A stretch of 64,000 bases of DNA from Hoeflea sp. IMCC20628 (GTDB lineage: Bacteria; Pseudomonadota; Alphaproteobacteria; Rhizobiales; Rhizobiaceae), in NCBI RefSeq assembly GCF_001011155.1, contig NZ_CP011479.1, positions 886,501 to 950,500 on the forward strand, written 5' to 3'. Made by a program: the position numbers and the translations under genes. Under the pieces are notes generated by a model. The model worked only from the letters and a program-made list of their open reading frames with translations, made no database searches and was not told where the DNA came from. The stretch's first letter is position 1. Each line of letters begins with the position of its first letter. Shown here in pieces: positions 52,829 to 62,140 of the stretch.

Positions 52829-54142
52829 TTAGGCAACATCGCGTGCCGTTGGCCCGTGAATCTGACCGGAGGGCGTGTCGATGCCTTGTGGTGGCGGAGC
52901 GACCATCGTTTGGTTCTTGCCGCTGCGCTTGGCATCATACATCGCCTCGTCGGCGCGCTTGATCAGCATTTCCGGGGTTTCGTCACCTTCCCACAGGGCC
53001 AAACCGATGCTGATGGTTACCTGACTTGCCGGGGTGTCTCCCGAGGTGTTCAACCGGAACGATTCAACGGATTTGCGAATCCGCTCGGCCACGGCGGAAG
53101 CTTCGCTTGCGGTGGTGCCGGTCAGCACCACGAGGAATTCCTCGCCACCGTAGCGTGAGACGATGTCGCCGTCGCGCAGGGCGAGGCTGATCTTGTTGGC
53201 CACCCCCTTTATGCACTCATCACCGGCGGCGTGGCCGAGGGTATCATTGAGCTGTTTGAAATTATCGATGTCGAGCATCAGGAAGGCTATAGCCCGCCTG
53301 GCGTAAGTGGTGTCGCTCCAGATTCGATCGACATCTTCCTGGGTTGAACGCCGGTTCTGAATTCCGGTCAGCGGGTCGAGATTGGCAATCACCTGCAATT
53401 CGGCATTGAGGCTCGCCAGTGCCTCCTGGTCGCGAAGTTCGCGGATTTTCGATTTGAAGCTTTTCCACTGGCTTCTCAGAGTCGCCTTTCGCGTCGAGGC
53501 AAAAGCAACGATCGCGCCGCTGTAAAAAAGGCTGGTGCTGAGCGCCAGCCAAGGATCGGGGACCGGACCGATGATGACCATGCCGGCATGGAGAATGATT
53601 GCTGCGATAACCCCGGCGACCGTCCAGCGAAACCCGATGGGAAAGAACAGGATTGCGGTGGCCACCGTGAACAACGCTCCGGTGAGATAACGTTCAAACA
53701 GCGAGACCCCGCCCAGTGCCCCCAGTGCACCAGACCCGATCATGATGGTCGCCGAGACCATAACCAATGTCGCGCCTTGGACCCAACTTGCCCGCTGCCG
53801 TCCCCAGAGCAGGTAGAGGCCAAGCAGAATGGATGAGACAACAAGGCCGCGGATGATCAACGTCGGAATCAACAGTGAGGGGCTGACAAGGTAATCGAAA
53901 GACATCAGGAGAAAGTTGAAGACGAAAGCTGCCTGCAGCCAGGCGCGTGCCTTGAGCGAATGCGCCGCCCAGGAATAGCTGTCGTAGAGCGCACTGAGCG
54001 CAGGCGACGCATCGGGGGTACAGCTATCCTGCGTCAGCACCCGGTCAGGAAGCATCACGCGATCAGTCATCGCTGTTTTAAGCGCATCATTATAGACGCG
54101 CTGGCTGTGTGCCCGGTGATTGTCTTTCACGGTGTTCCTCAT
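52829..54142 (-). CDS. Membrane diguanylate cyclase (GGDEF)
   Basis: The 437-residue protein has a cytoplasmic N-terminus, about six membrane helices (~65-215), a short coiled linker and a GGDEF domain with GGEEF at 332-336. Unlike the tandem cyclases at 33-35 kb, it has the RxxD inhibitory site (Arg323-Asp326), so it should be subject to c-di-GMP product inhibition. NLDPLTGIQNRRS and DIDNFKQLNDTLGHAAGD are intact. The start is uncertain, since several Met codons lie within the first 30 residues. It converges with ligA. Confidence 0.92.
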   Translation of the reverse strand: MRNTVKDNHRAHSQRVYNDALKTAMTDRVMLPDRVLTQDSCTPDASPALSALYDSYSWAAHSLKARAWLQAAFVFNFLLMSFDYLVSPSLLIPTLIIRGLVVSSILLGLYLLWGRQRASWVQGATLVMVSATIMIGSGALGALGGVSLFERYLTGALFTVATAILFFPIGFRWTVAGVIAAIILHAGMVIIGPVPDPWLALSTSLFYSGAIVAFASTRKATLRSQWKSFKSKIRELRDQEALASLNAELQVIANLDPLTGIQNRRSTQEDVDRIWSDTTYARRAIAFLMLDIDNFKQLNDTLGHAAGDECIKGVANKISLALRDGDIVSRYGGEEFLVVLTGTTASEASAVAERIRKSVESFRLNTSGDTPASQVTISIGLALWEGDETPEMLIKRADEAMYDAKRSGKNQTMVAPPPQGIDTPSGQIHGPTARDVA

Positions 54143-54526
54143 TGCGGCCGGAGCGTAGCAGCGGTTTGTTAAGAAGGGCTTTCCGGTTGGTTACACTTTG
54201 TGGCATCAAACAGCGGTGTCGCGGCGGGCGGAACAATGCGCATCAGGGCGATGATCGTCAGACAAGACGGGTGCCGCACCCGCTTGCGCAGATCAGTGCG
54301 AACCTGTCGGGCAACGTCTCGTTGCACCGAGCCGGGCCAGATCAAGGATCCGGGCCACATATCACCCGTTCGGGTGATTGATTGCGACAGGTTCAGCCTG
54401 CTTACTCCCATTAACCGCACATAAAACAGGAGACGCCGTTCAGGGGTGGCGTGGCATTTTTCGTTCGGGCGACATCGGGTAGAGCCATGCATTTTCCTGG
54501 ACGTCAAAAGGCAATGGGGAACGTAC
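54143..54526. other. Divergent intergenic region with palindromes
   Basis: Between the GGDEF gene and the lipoprotein gene. It contains the palindrome at 54361-54378 and CGGGTG-CCG-CACCCG near 54270, sharing the CGGGTG core. No gene is supported. Confidence 0.5.
54361..54378. promoter_or_regulatory. Palindrome ATCACCCG-TT-CGGGTGAT
   Basis: A perfect 8-bp inverted repeat with a 2-bp centre, in the divergent region upstream of the lipoprotein gene. It suits a dimeric repressor or activator, but no regulator gene is adjacent. Confidence 0.4.
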
Positions 54527-55234
54527 ATGAAACTGAAAACGACTGGCATTGTTAGTCTTGCAATCCTGCTTTCAGCCTGCCAGACGCCTTCCTCCTCATC
54601 CAGGTCGGAGGCAGCCGGCACTGAAACAGCCGCGTCCGAAATCTTCGATACCGCCGCTGCGGCTTCGACTGCCACTGCTTTTGCCGCGACGCAGGCTGCT
54701 CCGGCGGTGTGTTCAATCGCGCTTCGAGGCGGGCCGCCGCCAATACCGGCAAAAGGCGCTGATTTTGCGAAGAATGCGGTTGGCAAAAACCTGGCACGCA
54801 ACGTCGGGCGCAATGTGCTCGGCAACATGATCGGCGGCGGCGTCATCGGTGCGACCGTGGCAAGCCAGGTGGTGCGCACGGAGCAGGATCTTGGCGGCAA
54901 GTGGATGGTGACCGACGGACATTCCAACTGTGGTTGCGAGGTTCAGATCAGAACCGGTGCTGGCGTCATCGCGCAAGGGTTCGGGAGCCGCAGCGGCTAC
55001 AAGCTGAAAGATGCAAAGGGTGGAAACATGAAAAACCTGTCCTGCTCCAATCCACACCTCGCCAAGGTCGGCAGATTTGCGCTTGGATACAGTTTCACCG
55101 GCTACGATGCCACTCTGGCGATCGAAAGCAGTAACGGCCAGCCGGTGGCCGAGATGAAGCGCGATGGCATCAACTATTTCTCCGGCAGTCTGGCTGACGG
55201 AACCGCGGTTACCATGTGGCGGCGCGGCGGTTAG
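54527..55234 (+). CDS. Hypothetical outer-membrane lipoprotein
   Basis: ATG 54527 has GGGGAA 7 nt upstream; the 235-residue product has a lipoprotein signal ending LLSAC (Cys18). An Ala/Thr-rich low-complexity stretch (~20-65) and a glycine-rich hydrophobic segment (GNMIGGGVIGATVASQVV, a glycine-zipper-like motif) precede a C-terminal beta-like domain with GKWMVTD, CGCEVQI and SGSLADGTAVTMWRR. The last part loosely resembles the AprI/Inh protease-inhibitor fold, but this is weak. Function unknown. Confidence 0.7.
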   Translation: MKLKTTGIVSLAILLSACQTPSSSSRSEAAGTETAASEIFDTAAAASTATAFAATQAAPAVCSIALRGGPPPIPAKGADFAKNAVGKNLARNVGRNVLGNMIGGGVIGATVASQVVRTEQDLGGKWMVTDGHSNCGCEVQIRTGAGVIAQGFGSRSGYKLKDAKGGNMKNLSCSNPHLAKVGRFALGYSFTGYDATLAIESSNGQPVAEMKRDGINYFSGSLADGTAVTMWRRGG

Positions 55235-55242
55235 CGCCTCGT

Positions 55243-56739
55243 TTACACCAGCGCGAAGCGCATGATGACGAACAGCACGCCTGCCAGCACGGCTGCTGCG
55301 GGGACGGTGATCACCCAGGCGGCGATGATCTGCAGGAAATGCGAGCGTCGCACCAGCTTGCGGCGGCGCTGTTCGGCCAGTTGGCCTTTGGCAGGTTCGG
55401 TTTCCGGGGTGTTGATCTGGTGGCGTGCGACATAGTCGGCCCGCCGGGTGGATCGTTCCGTGTACCATTCGCGGAAGAAGCCGACACCGAAGACTGCACC
55501 GACGGCGATATGGGTGGAGCTGACCGGTAATCCCAGCCCGGAGGCGATGATCACCGTGATCGCGGCTGACAGCGCCACGCAATAGGCCCGCATCGGGTTG
55601 AGTTTTGTGATCTGGTTGCCGACCATGCGGATCAGTTTCGGTCCGAACAGCAACAGCCCGAGCGAAATGCCGGCTGCGCCGACCGCCATGACCCAGAGCG
55701 GGATCACCACCTTGGCGGCAACGTCGCCATATTCGGCGGTATGGACGATCGCCGCCAGCGGACCGACCGCATTGGCCACGTCATTGGCGCCATGGGCGAA
55801 GGACAAGAGTGCAGCTGAAAAGATCAGCGGCAGGCCGAACAGTTTGCGCAGCGACTGATTGCGGTTTTCAAGCCCGCGCGACTGCCGGGCGATCAGCGGC
55901 CGGGCTGCCAGCCAGCTCAGCACCGCGACACCAAGGCCGATCAGCATTGCCATGCCGAAGGAGATCTGGATCAGCGCCTTGACGCCCTTGAGCGACAGAT
56001 AGGCAGCAAATGCGCCCGACATGATGGCGATCAGCACCGGAACCCAGCGCCGGGCGGCGGCGATCTTGTCTTCCTGGTAGATGATGAAGGTCTTGATGAA
56101 GGCCAGGAACGCGGCTGCGATCAGACCACCGAGAAACGGCGAGATCACCCAGCTTGCGGCAATGCCGCCCATGGTCGGCCAGTTGACTGCGTCAACGCCG
56201 GCTGCGGCAATGCCCGCGCCCATGACGCCACCGACAATCGAATGGGTGGTCGACACCGGCGCGCCAAACCAGGTGGCGAGGTGGATCCACATCGCAGCCG
56301 ACACAAGCGCTGCCATCATCACCGAGATGAAGACCGCCGGATCGGAGACCGCGACCGGATCGATGATGCCCTTGGAAATCGTCGAGACCACGTCGCCGCC
56401 GGCAATCAGCGCGCCGGCACTTTCGAAGATTGCCGCAATCGCCAGCGCCACGCCGAGCGTCATCGCCTGCGAGCCGACCGCCGGACCGACATTGTTGGCG
56501 ACATCATTGGCGCCGATATTGAGCGCCATATAGGCGCCGATGGTGGCGGCGGCGATGATCGTCACCGAGCCCGGCTGGCCGGTGACGAAGACGGCGGCAA
56601 TGACGGCGCAGAGGAAGATGAACACCAGCGCCAGACCGGGCGTGACAAAGCCGCGATTGATCAGGCCGGTGGCCTCTTCCATGGTCGCGAACTTGTCGAG
56701 ATCCTTGTCGAGTGTGGGTTTGCGGTAAGTCTCGGTCAT
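55243..56739 (-). CDS. pit: Inorganic phosphate transporter (Pit family)
   Basis: The 498-residue inner-membrane protein has about ten to twelve helices and the two PiT signatures: GANDVANNVGPAVGSQAMTL near the N-terminus and GANDVANAVGPLAAI in the second half. Pit proteins import metal-phosphate with protons at low affinity. A large cytoplasmic loop separates the halves. ATG 56739 follows GGGGAG (12 nt); an upstream ATG at 56769 is possible. Confidence 0.95.
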   Translation of the reverse strand: MTETYRKPTLDKDLDKFATMEEATGLINRGFVTPGLALVFIFLCAVIAAVFVTGQPGSVTIIAAATIGAYMALNIGANDVANNVGPAVGSQAMTLGVALAIAAIFESAGALIAGGDVVSTISKGIIDPVAVSDPAVFISVMMAALVSAAMWIHLATWFGAPVSTTHSIVGGVMGAGIAAAGVDAVNWPTMGGIAASWVISPFLGGLIAAAFLAFIKTFIIYQEDKIAAARRWVPVLIAIMSGAFAAYLSLKGVKALIQISFGMAMLIGLGVAVLSWLAARPLIARQSRGLENRNQSLRKLFGLPLIFSAALLSFAHGANDVANAVGPLAAIVHTAEYGDVAAKVVIPLWVMAVGAAGISLGLLLFGPKLIRMVGNQITKLNPMRAYCVALSAAITVIIASGLGLPVSSTHIAVGAVFGVGFFREWYTERSTRRADYVARHQINTPETEPAKGQLAEQRRRKLVRRSHFLQIIAAWVITVPAAAVLAGVLFVIMRFALV

Positions 56740-57031
56740 TGGGCGCACTGTCTCCCCGGTGGACGGCATGACGCGACGAAGGCCGGCGTTCTGACGGATG
56801 CCTGATGTGGATGAACGTCTGCCGCAGGTCCGTCAAGCCGGGCCCGCCTGTATCAACGGGTTTTATGTGCAATCGACCAATATGGACGCTCTACCCCCAA
56901 GATTTCAGCGTTTTCGGGCAATTTTATGGTTGTGTCGGCAGTTGTCAGGCGCGTCCAAAACACCGATAAGGCAGCAGCACGCCGCCGCAATTGCCGCAGC
57001 GCAGGGCCATCCGGCCTGTCTTGGAGGCCCA

Positions 57032-57745
57032 ATGAGCAGATTGTTCGAAGAACTCGATTACCGCCCGACGCCGATTGGCGCACTTGTGCTCCGGCGGCGG
57101 CGCGAAGCCCGGCTCGGGATCGACATTCTCGAGATCAAGCTCGGCGAAGAGCACCTGATGTCGGACCTGTTCACGGCCTCGGAAATCGCCCTGGCAGATC
57201 TCGGTCTCAAAGCGTGCGCAGGCGAGGGGCTGGATGTGGTGGTCGGCGGGTTGGGGCTTGGCTTTACCGCCAAGGCGGTGCTTGATGCGTCGCGCACCGG
57301 CTCGTTGATCGTCGTCGAGTATCTCGAAGCGGTGATCGACTGGCACCGCACCGGCCTGTTGCCGCTCGGCCCGGAGCTGACGGGTGACCCGCGCTGCCGC
57401 TTGGTGGAGGGCGATTTCTTTGCCATGGCCAAGGGCGACGGATTTGATCCGGACGCGCCGGGCCGCCAGTTCGACGCCATCCTGCTCGACATCGACCATT
57501 CCCCCGACGCGCTGCTCGATGCCCGCAGCGAGAGTTTTTATCAGCCCGAGGGGCTCGAAAAACTCGCCGCCCACCTCAAGCCCGGCGGCATCTTTGGCCT
57601 CTGGTCCGACGCGCTCACTGACGACAGTTTTACCGAGCGGCTGGCAAGTGTGTTTTCAGAGGCCTGGGCCGAACCGGTGACATTCCACAATCCGCTGCAG
57701 GACAAGCCGTTCACCCAGACGGTGTATCTGGCCCGGAAGGGTTAG
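57032..57745 (+). CDS. Spermidine synthase-like SAM-binding protein
   Basis: ATG 57032 with GGAGG 5 nt upstream gives 237 residues. It has a Rossmann fold with the SAM-type loop VVVGGLGLGFTAKAV, an acidic residue after strand 2 (IVVEYLEAVIDWH), and FDAILLDIDHSPDAL, as in spermidine/spermine synthase-like proteins. It lacks the N-terminal beta-barrel domain of full SpeE, so it may be a methyltransferase-like relative rather than an aminopropyltransferase. Confidence 0.8.
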   Translation: MSRLFEELDYRPTPIGALVLRRRREARLGIDILEIKLGEEHLMSDLFTASEIALADLGLKACAGEGLDVVVGGLGLGFTAKAVLDASRTGSLIVVEYLEAVIDWHRTGLLPLGPELTGDPRCRLVEGDFFAMAKGDGFDPDAPGRQFDAILLDIDHSPDALLDARSESFYQPEGLEKLAAHLKPGGIFGLWSDALTDDSFTERLASVFSEAWAEPVTFHNPLQDKPFTQTVYLARKG

Positions 57746-57892
57746 GGGCGGGGAAACTGGACGATGGTGCTGCGTGTTCTTTGCCCTTCTCAGAGGTGCG
57801 GGTGGTGATCTGAATGGTGCGAGCCGGTCAGTTCCTTCACCATCAACATGGGCTTTCGGGATATTTGGAACCCGGGATTCAGTTGGAATCTG

Positions 57893-57913
57893 ATCCGGTT
57901 TTCAATCCGGTTT
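57893..57913. repeat. Direct repeat ATCCGGTTT x2
   Basis: ATCCGGTTT at 57893-57901 and 57905-57913, 12-bp period, about 190 bp upstream of the PotD-like gene. Confidence 0.4.
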
Positions 57914-57919
57914 GGTAAA

Positions 57920-57965
57920 ATTGGTCTTCTTCATTGTTGAGAATGGACCTTTGAACCAGACCAAT
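57920..57965. promoter_or_regulatory. Inverted repeat ATTGGTCT/AGACCAAT
   Basis: Perfect 8-bp arms 30 bp apart, about three helical turns, which could allow cooperative binding of a regulator upstream of the PotD-like gene. Confidence 0.35.
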
Positions 57966-58097
57966 ACAATCTTTTGCTGCAACCTGCGGAACCAAGAGCT
58001 CGGTGGTCTCGCGTGACTGCGACCCGACGCTTCGGCCTCGAGATCGTCGCCATTGGTATCAAAAGAACTCGGGCATTTGCCAATTGAGGATAACAAT

Positions 58098-59174
58098 ATG
58101 AAATTTCTGGGAAGCAAATTGCTGGCCACGGCAGCGGTAATCCTTACCGTTTCGACGGGGGTTTCGAATGCTGAAACCTTGCGGCTTCTGACTTGGGGAA
58201 GCTATGCGCCGGATGAAGTGATCAAGTTGTTCGAAGCCGAATACCCGGACATCACAGTCGAACCGACATTCTCGAACAATGAAGAAATGATCGCCAAGCT
58301 GCGCGCCACGGGCGGCTCCGGTTTTGATCTGGCACAGCCCGGCTTCAACCGTGTCACTGCCGCCCAAGAGGAATTCGACATCTACAAGCCGATTGACCTT
58401 TCCAGGATCAATGTCGACGCGCTGCGCCCTGACTTCCTCGAGAAGGTGAAGCAAGTCGCGTCGGTGGATGGGGTGGTCTACTCGGTCCCGCACATGTGGG
58501 GCACGTCCGGTCTCGTCGTCGACAAGTCGCAAGCGCCTGAGATCAATGATTGGCTGGATATTTGCGATGCGAAATACGAGGGCAAGACCTCCATGCGCCT
58601 GAAGCGGTCGATCCTCGTCGGCTCCGCCTTCGCCATGGGCTACAACCCCTATGAGGCCTACGCCGACCTTGACGAGTACAAGAAGATTCTTGACGAGGTG
58701 GGCGAAAAGCTGATCGCCTGCAAGTCCGTTATCAAGACCTACTGGACCGGTGGTGACGATCTCTCCAACCTCATGCTGTCCGGCGAAGTCATAGCCTCCG
58801 ACACCTGGGATTCGACGGCTTTCAAGCTTCACCGCGAGAACGCCAATCTTGTCTATGTGCCACCGAAATCCGGTACACTCGGCTGGATTGATACCTTCAC
58901 ATTGCCAAAGAAGGGGGAGGCGGACGACGCAGCCTACAAGTGGATCAATTTTCTGCTGCGTCCGGACATCATTCCCTTGATCTCCGCCAGCACCGGTTCG
59001 GTTGTCGCGACCAAGAACGGCATCGATCTGCTGCCCGGCGACATGAAGACCATTGTGGCCGAAGCATTCACCGAGGAAGATCTGGCCAATATCAAGTTCG
59101 CCGCTCAGATTCTGCCCGGCGTCGAGGATATCGAAGGCCAGGTGCTCGAGCGAATCAAGGCCGCTTCCAACTAG
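58098..59174 (+). CDS. Periplasmic polyamine-type (PotD/PotF) binding protein
   Basis: ATG 58098 follows GAGGA; the 358-residue product has a signal peptide ending GVSNA. The mature opening ETLRLLTWGSYAPDEVIKLFEAEY, GFDLAQPGFNRV, VPHMWGTSGLVVDK and SDTWDSTAFKLHREN follow the PotD/PotF family of cluster D binding proteins, for spermidine, putrescine or related cations. No ATPase or permease gene adjoins it, so it either works with a distant transporter or is an orphan sensor. Confidence 0.88.
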   Translation: MKFLGSKLLATAAVILTVSTGVSNAETLRLLTWGSYAPDEVIKLFEAEYPDITVEPTFSNNEEMIAKLRATGGSGFDLAQPGFNRVTAAQEEFDIYKPIDLSRINVDALRPDFLEKVKQVASVDGVVYSVPHMWGTSGLVVDKSQAPEINDWLDICDAKYEGKTSMRLKRSILVGSAFAMGYNPYEAYADLDEYKKILDEVGEKLIACKSVIKTYWTGGDDLSNLMLSGEVIASDTWDSTAFKLHRENANLVYVPPKSGTLGWIDTFTLPKKGEADDAAYKWINFLLRPDIIPLISASTGSVVATKNGIDLLPGDMKTIVAEAFTEEDLANIKFAAQILPGVEDIEGQVLERIKAASN

Positions 59175-59185
59175 CACTGCTGCTG

Positions 59186-59212
59186 TTTGCCGGGAGAGCC
59201 TCTCCCGGCAAA
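59186..59212 (+). terminator. Hairpin after PotD-like gene
   Basis: A perfect 12-bp stem TTTGCCGGGAGA / TCTCCCGGCAAA around a 3-nt loop begins 11 nt after the stop codon. No T-tract follows on the plus strand, so termination may be factor-aided or the structure may protect the mRNA end. Confidence 0.6.
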
Positions 59213-59427
59213 CGACTGGCAATTGCCGGAATTTTATCGTCTGTTCGGCTTGTTTGACTGCTTGTGCGGGCCCCGATTGGGATGACGCATCGATTGGAAC
59301 CCCGGTCCGTCACTGCGCGCAACCAGATCCGCCAACCCCATCGTCACGCTTCATCTTACCATCAATCCTATTCAATTGACTGGTCAGCAATGCTGACCTA
59401 TCCCTCCGGGCACAGGAGAGCTTTTCC

Positions 59428-60156
59428 ATGTCCCCAAGCCGGTCCGACTTCTTTCAGGGCGTTCGCGACAGCCTGCCGATCGTTGCCTCTGCCGGGCCGT
59501 TCGGGCTGCTGTTCGGCGCGCTGGCTGTCGACAACGGCATGACGGTCGGCGAGGCGGTGCTGATGAGCGCCTCGGTCTATGCCGGCGCCAGCCAGATGGT
59601 CGGGCTGGAACTGTTCGGCGCCCGGGTGGCGCCGTGGCTGATCATTTTGTCGGTGTTCGCGGTCAATTTCCGCCATGTGCTCTATTCGGCGGCGCTGGGG
59701 CGGAAAATGGGGCTCATCCCGGGCTGGCGCAAGGCATTCGCGCTCTTCTTTCTCACCGATCCGCATTATGCCGCCGCCGAAGCGCGGTCTGAAAAGCGGC
59801 AGCCGGTGAACATGGGCTGGTATATGGGCATGGCGCTGCCGGTCTATATCATGTGGGTGATCGAGGCCTGGATCGGGGCGCTGTTCGGCCGCTTGATCCC
59901 GCACCCGGAAGCTTTCGGCATAGATTTCCTGCTGCCGATCTATTTTCTCGGCCTGGTGCTTGGGTTCCGCAAACGGCCCAACTGGCTGCCGGTGGTGATC
60001 GCCTCCGGGCTTGCCTCGGTGCTGGCGTTCCATCTGGTCGGTTCGCCCTGGCACGTCAGCCTCGGCGCACTGGCGGGCGTCGCCGTTGCGGTGCTGTTGC
60101 CGCTGCCGCTGCCGCCGCTGGGTGACCCGGCTGGCGAGACGGAGCACCTGTTGTGA
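59428..60156 (+). CDS. azlC: AzlC-family branched-chain amino acid exporter, large subunit
   Basis: The 242-residue membrane protein has the AzlC opening FFQGVRDSLPIVASAGPFGLLFGALAVDNG, then ASVYAGASQMVGLELFGA and VNFRHVLYSAALG. AzlCD pairs (LIV-E family) export branched-chain amino acids. GGAG lies 9 nt upstream of ATG 59428. It overlaps the azlD-like gene by 4 bp. Confidence 0.93.
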   Translation: MSPSRSDFFQGVRDSLPIVASAGPFGLLFGALAVDNGMTVGEAVLMSASVYAGASQMVGLELFGARVAPWLIILSVFAVNFRHVLYSAALGRKMGLIPGWRKAFALFFLTDPHYAAAEARSEKRQPVNMGWYMGMALPVYIMWVIEAWIGALFGRLIPHPEAFGIDFLLPIYFLGLVLGFRKRPNWLPVVIASGLASVLAFHLVGSPWHVSLGALAGVAVAVLLPLPLPPLGDPAGETEHLL

Positions 60157-60470
60157 GCGGTGACTATCTCGGCATGTCCTTGAATTTCTGGATCATCATT
60201 GGTGCGGCGCTGGTCACCTATGCGACGCGGGTTGGCGGCTATCTGGTGCTGTCGCGGTTCAAGCGGGTTCCGCGGCGCGTCGATGCGGCGCTCAATGCGG
60301 TGCCCGCCGCGGTGCTGACCACGCTGGTGGTGCCGGCGGCAGTGTTTCAGGGCACGGCCGAGACCCTGACCCTGCTGGTCTGTCTGGTGATCGGGCTGAG
60401 GCTGCCGATGATGGGCATGTTCTTCATCGGCTGGGCGGTGATTGTGGCGCTGAGGACTGTCGGGCTGTAG
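60153..60470 (+). CDS. azlD: AzlD-family exporter, small subunit
   Basis: The 105-residue protein has about four membrane helices and the AzlD pattern ALVTYATRVGGYLVL...VDAALNAVPAAVLTTLVVPA. It starts at GTG 60153 overlapping the azlC stop (GTGA) and completes the two-part exporter. Confidence 0.92.
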   Translation: MSGDYLGMSLNFWIIIGAALVTYATRVGGYLVLSRFKRVPRRVDAALNAVPAAVLTTLVVPAAVFQGTAETLTLLVCLVIGLRLPMMGMFFIGWAVIVALRTVGL

Positions 60471-60544
60471 GGCCGGACAGCTCCCGCCACTCGACCGGGT
60501 TTCGTGCTACATTCGCCCGGTCATTTGCGATCAAGGAGGCTGTC

Positions 60545-61033
60545 ATGACACATGCCGAGGGTGGATGCCTGTGTGGCCGGGTACGTTACGCCGTCAATGC
60601 GCAACCGTCACGATTGACGATCTGCCATTGCAAATTCTGTCAGCGGGCAACCGGCAGCGCCTATCTTGTCGAACCCGTCTTCGAAGACGCGAATTTCTCC
60701 GTCACTAAAGGCGAGGTGAAAATCTACGATCATCGCTCGGAAGGCAGCGGCAAACTGGTTCACGTCCATTTTTGCGAAAACTGCGGCACCAAATTGTATT
60801 TGAGGTTTGAGCGGTTTGCCGGGGCCGTCGGCATTTACGGCGGAACATTCGACGATCCCAACTGGTTTGATCGCCCGGCGGACACCTCGAAACAGATTTT
60901 CCTGAGCGTGGCGCAAACCGGAACCGTCATTCCCGCAGGCGTCAACTGCTTTCAGGAGCACGCAACCACCGCCGACGGGATTGCCATCGAGCCGACCGTT
61001 TTCGCCGAACCACATGTGATAAAAGCCCGGTGA
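60545..61033 (+). CDS. GFA-family zinc protein
   Basis: The 162-residue protein has the Cys pattern of the GFA (glutathione-dependent formaldehyde-activating) family: CLCGRVRY, CHCKFCQRATGSAY and CENCGTKLYL, seven Cys that bind two zinc ions. Most members of this large family have no proven formaldehyde role. AAGGAGG 7-9 nt upstream supports ATG 60545. Confidence 0.9.
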   Translation: MTHAEGGCLCGRVRYAVNAQPSRLTICHCKFCQRATGSAYLVEPVFEDANFSVTKGEVKIYDHRSEGSGKLVHVHFCENCGTKLYLRFERFAGAVGIYGGTFDDPNWFDRPADTSKQIFLSVAQTGTVIPAGVNCFQEHATTADGIAIEPTVFAEPHVIKAR

Positions 61034-61083
61034 TGTAGAAGCAATTTGCCTCTTTGCAGCCCGGATCCAAACTGGAGGCAACC

Positions 61084-62130
61084 ATGAATTTACCCGACAT
61101 AATGAGCGGCGTCGTGCTCACAGGCCATGGCGGGCCCGAGATGCTCGAATGGCGCGATGATCTGCCGGTTCCGGTTGCGAGCAAGGGTGATGTGATCATC
61201 CGGGTGGGTGCCGCCGGCGTCAACAACACCGATATCAACACGCGTACGGCGTGGTATTCGAAGGCTGGCGCCAAGGCAGACGATGCCTCCTGGTCCGGCA
61301 CGCCGCTGACGTTCCCGCGGGTTCAGGGCGCCGATGTCTGTGGCCGGATTGTCGCCGTTGGCGAGGGCGTTGATGCAGCTCGCATCGGTGAGCGGGTGCT
61401 GATCGAGCCCTGCTTACGCGAAGCCGACGGCCAGAGATTGCAGACACCTTGGTATTTCGGATCGGAATGCGACGGCGGTTTTGCCCAGTACACACGGGTT
61501 GCTTCGCGCCATGCTCACGCCATCGACAGTGATCTCAGCGATGTCGAACTGGCCTCGTTTCCCTGCTCCTATTCCACGGCCGAAAATATGCTGACCCGCG
61601 CCGGCGTGCGCGAGGGTGACACGGTTTTGGTGACAGGCGCATCAGGCGGCGTCGGTTCGGCGACCATACAACTGGCCCGTGCCCGCGGTGCCGAGGTGAT
61701 TGCAGTCACAAGTGCCGCCAAGGCCCAGGAACTGGTGCAGCTTGGCGCCACCAGGACACTCGACCGCAATGATGATTTCGTTGCCGAGATTGGCGCAAGC
61801 AGCGTCGATGTCGTGGCTGATCTGGTCGCAGGTCCGAAATTTCCCGCCTTGCTCGATCTGCTGTGCCCCGGCGGGCGTTATGCGGTTGCCGGCGCCATCG
61901 GCGGCGCAATCGTCGAACTCGACGTGCGCACCCTGTATCTCAAGGTTCTCAGTTTCTTTGGCTGCACGGTGCTCGAGGCGCAAGTGTTCGGCAATCTGGT
62001 CGGCCGCATCGAGCGCAAGCAGATCGCGCCACTGGTGGCCGAAACCTACCCGCTGCGCGACATCGGAGCCGCCCAGCAGGCATTTGGCGAGAAGGGCTAT
62101 ATCGGCAAGATCGTGCTGCAGGTGGACTAA
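61084..62130 (+). CDS. Medium-chain (MDR) alcohol dehydrogenase/quinone oxidoreductase-like enzyme
   Basis: ATG 61084 has GGAGG 6 nt upstream; the product is 348 residues. It has a GroES-like domain (GDVIIRVGAAGVNNTDINTRTAWYS, VQGADVCGRIVAVGEGVD) and a Rossmann NADP domain (VTGASGGVGSATIQLARARGAEVIAVTSAAK). The structural zinc-binding Cys cluster of classical alcohol dehydrogenases is missing, so it is closer to the quinone oxidoreductase group. Substrate unknown. It converges with the peptidase gene, 10 bp apart. Confidence 0.92.
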   Translation: MNLPDIMSGVVLTGHGGPEMLEWRDDLPVPVASKGDVIIRVGAAGVNNTDINTRTAWYSKAGAKADDASWSGTPLTFPRVQGADVCGRIVAVGEGVDAARIGERVLIEPCLREADGQRLQTPWYFGSECDGGFAQYTRVASRHAHAIDSDLSDVELASFPCSYSTAENMLTRAGVREGDTVLVTGASGGVGSATIQLARARGAEVIAVTSAAKAQELVQLGATRTLDRNDDFVAEIGASSVDVVADLVAGPKFPALLDLLCPGGRYAVAGAIGGAIVELDVRTLYLKVLSFFGCTVLEAQVFGNLVGRIERKQIAPLVAETYPLRDIGAAQQAFGEKGYIGKIVLQVD

Positions 62131-62140
62131 CTCGTCCGCC

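Larger units (their letters stand above)
57746..58097. other. Leader region of orphan binding protein with repeats
   Basis: No gene is supported. It holds a 9-bp direct repeat ATCCGGTTT with a 12-bp period (57893-57913) and an inverted repeat ATTGGTCT/AGACCAAT (57920-57927 and 57958-57965), both candidate regulatory sites for the gene that follows. Confidence 0.5.
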
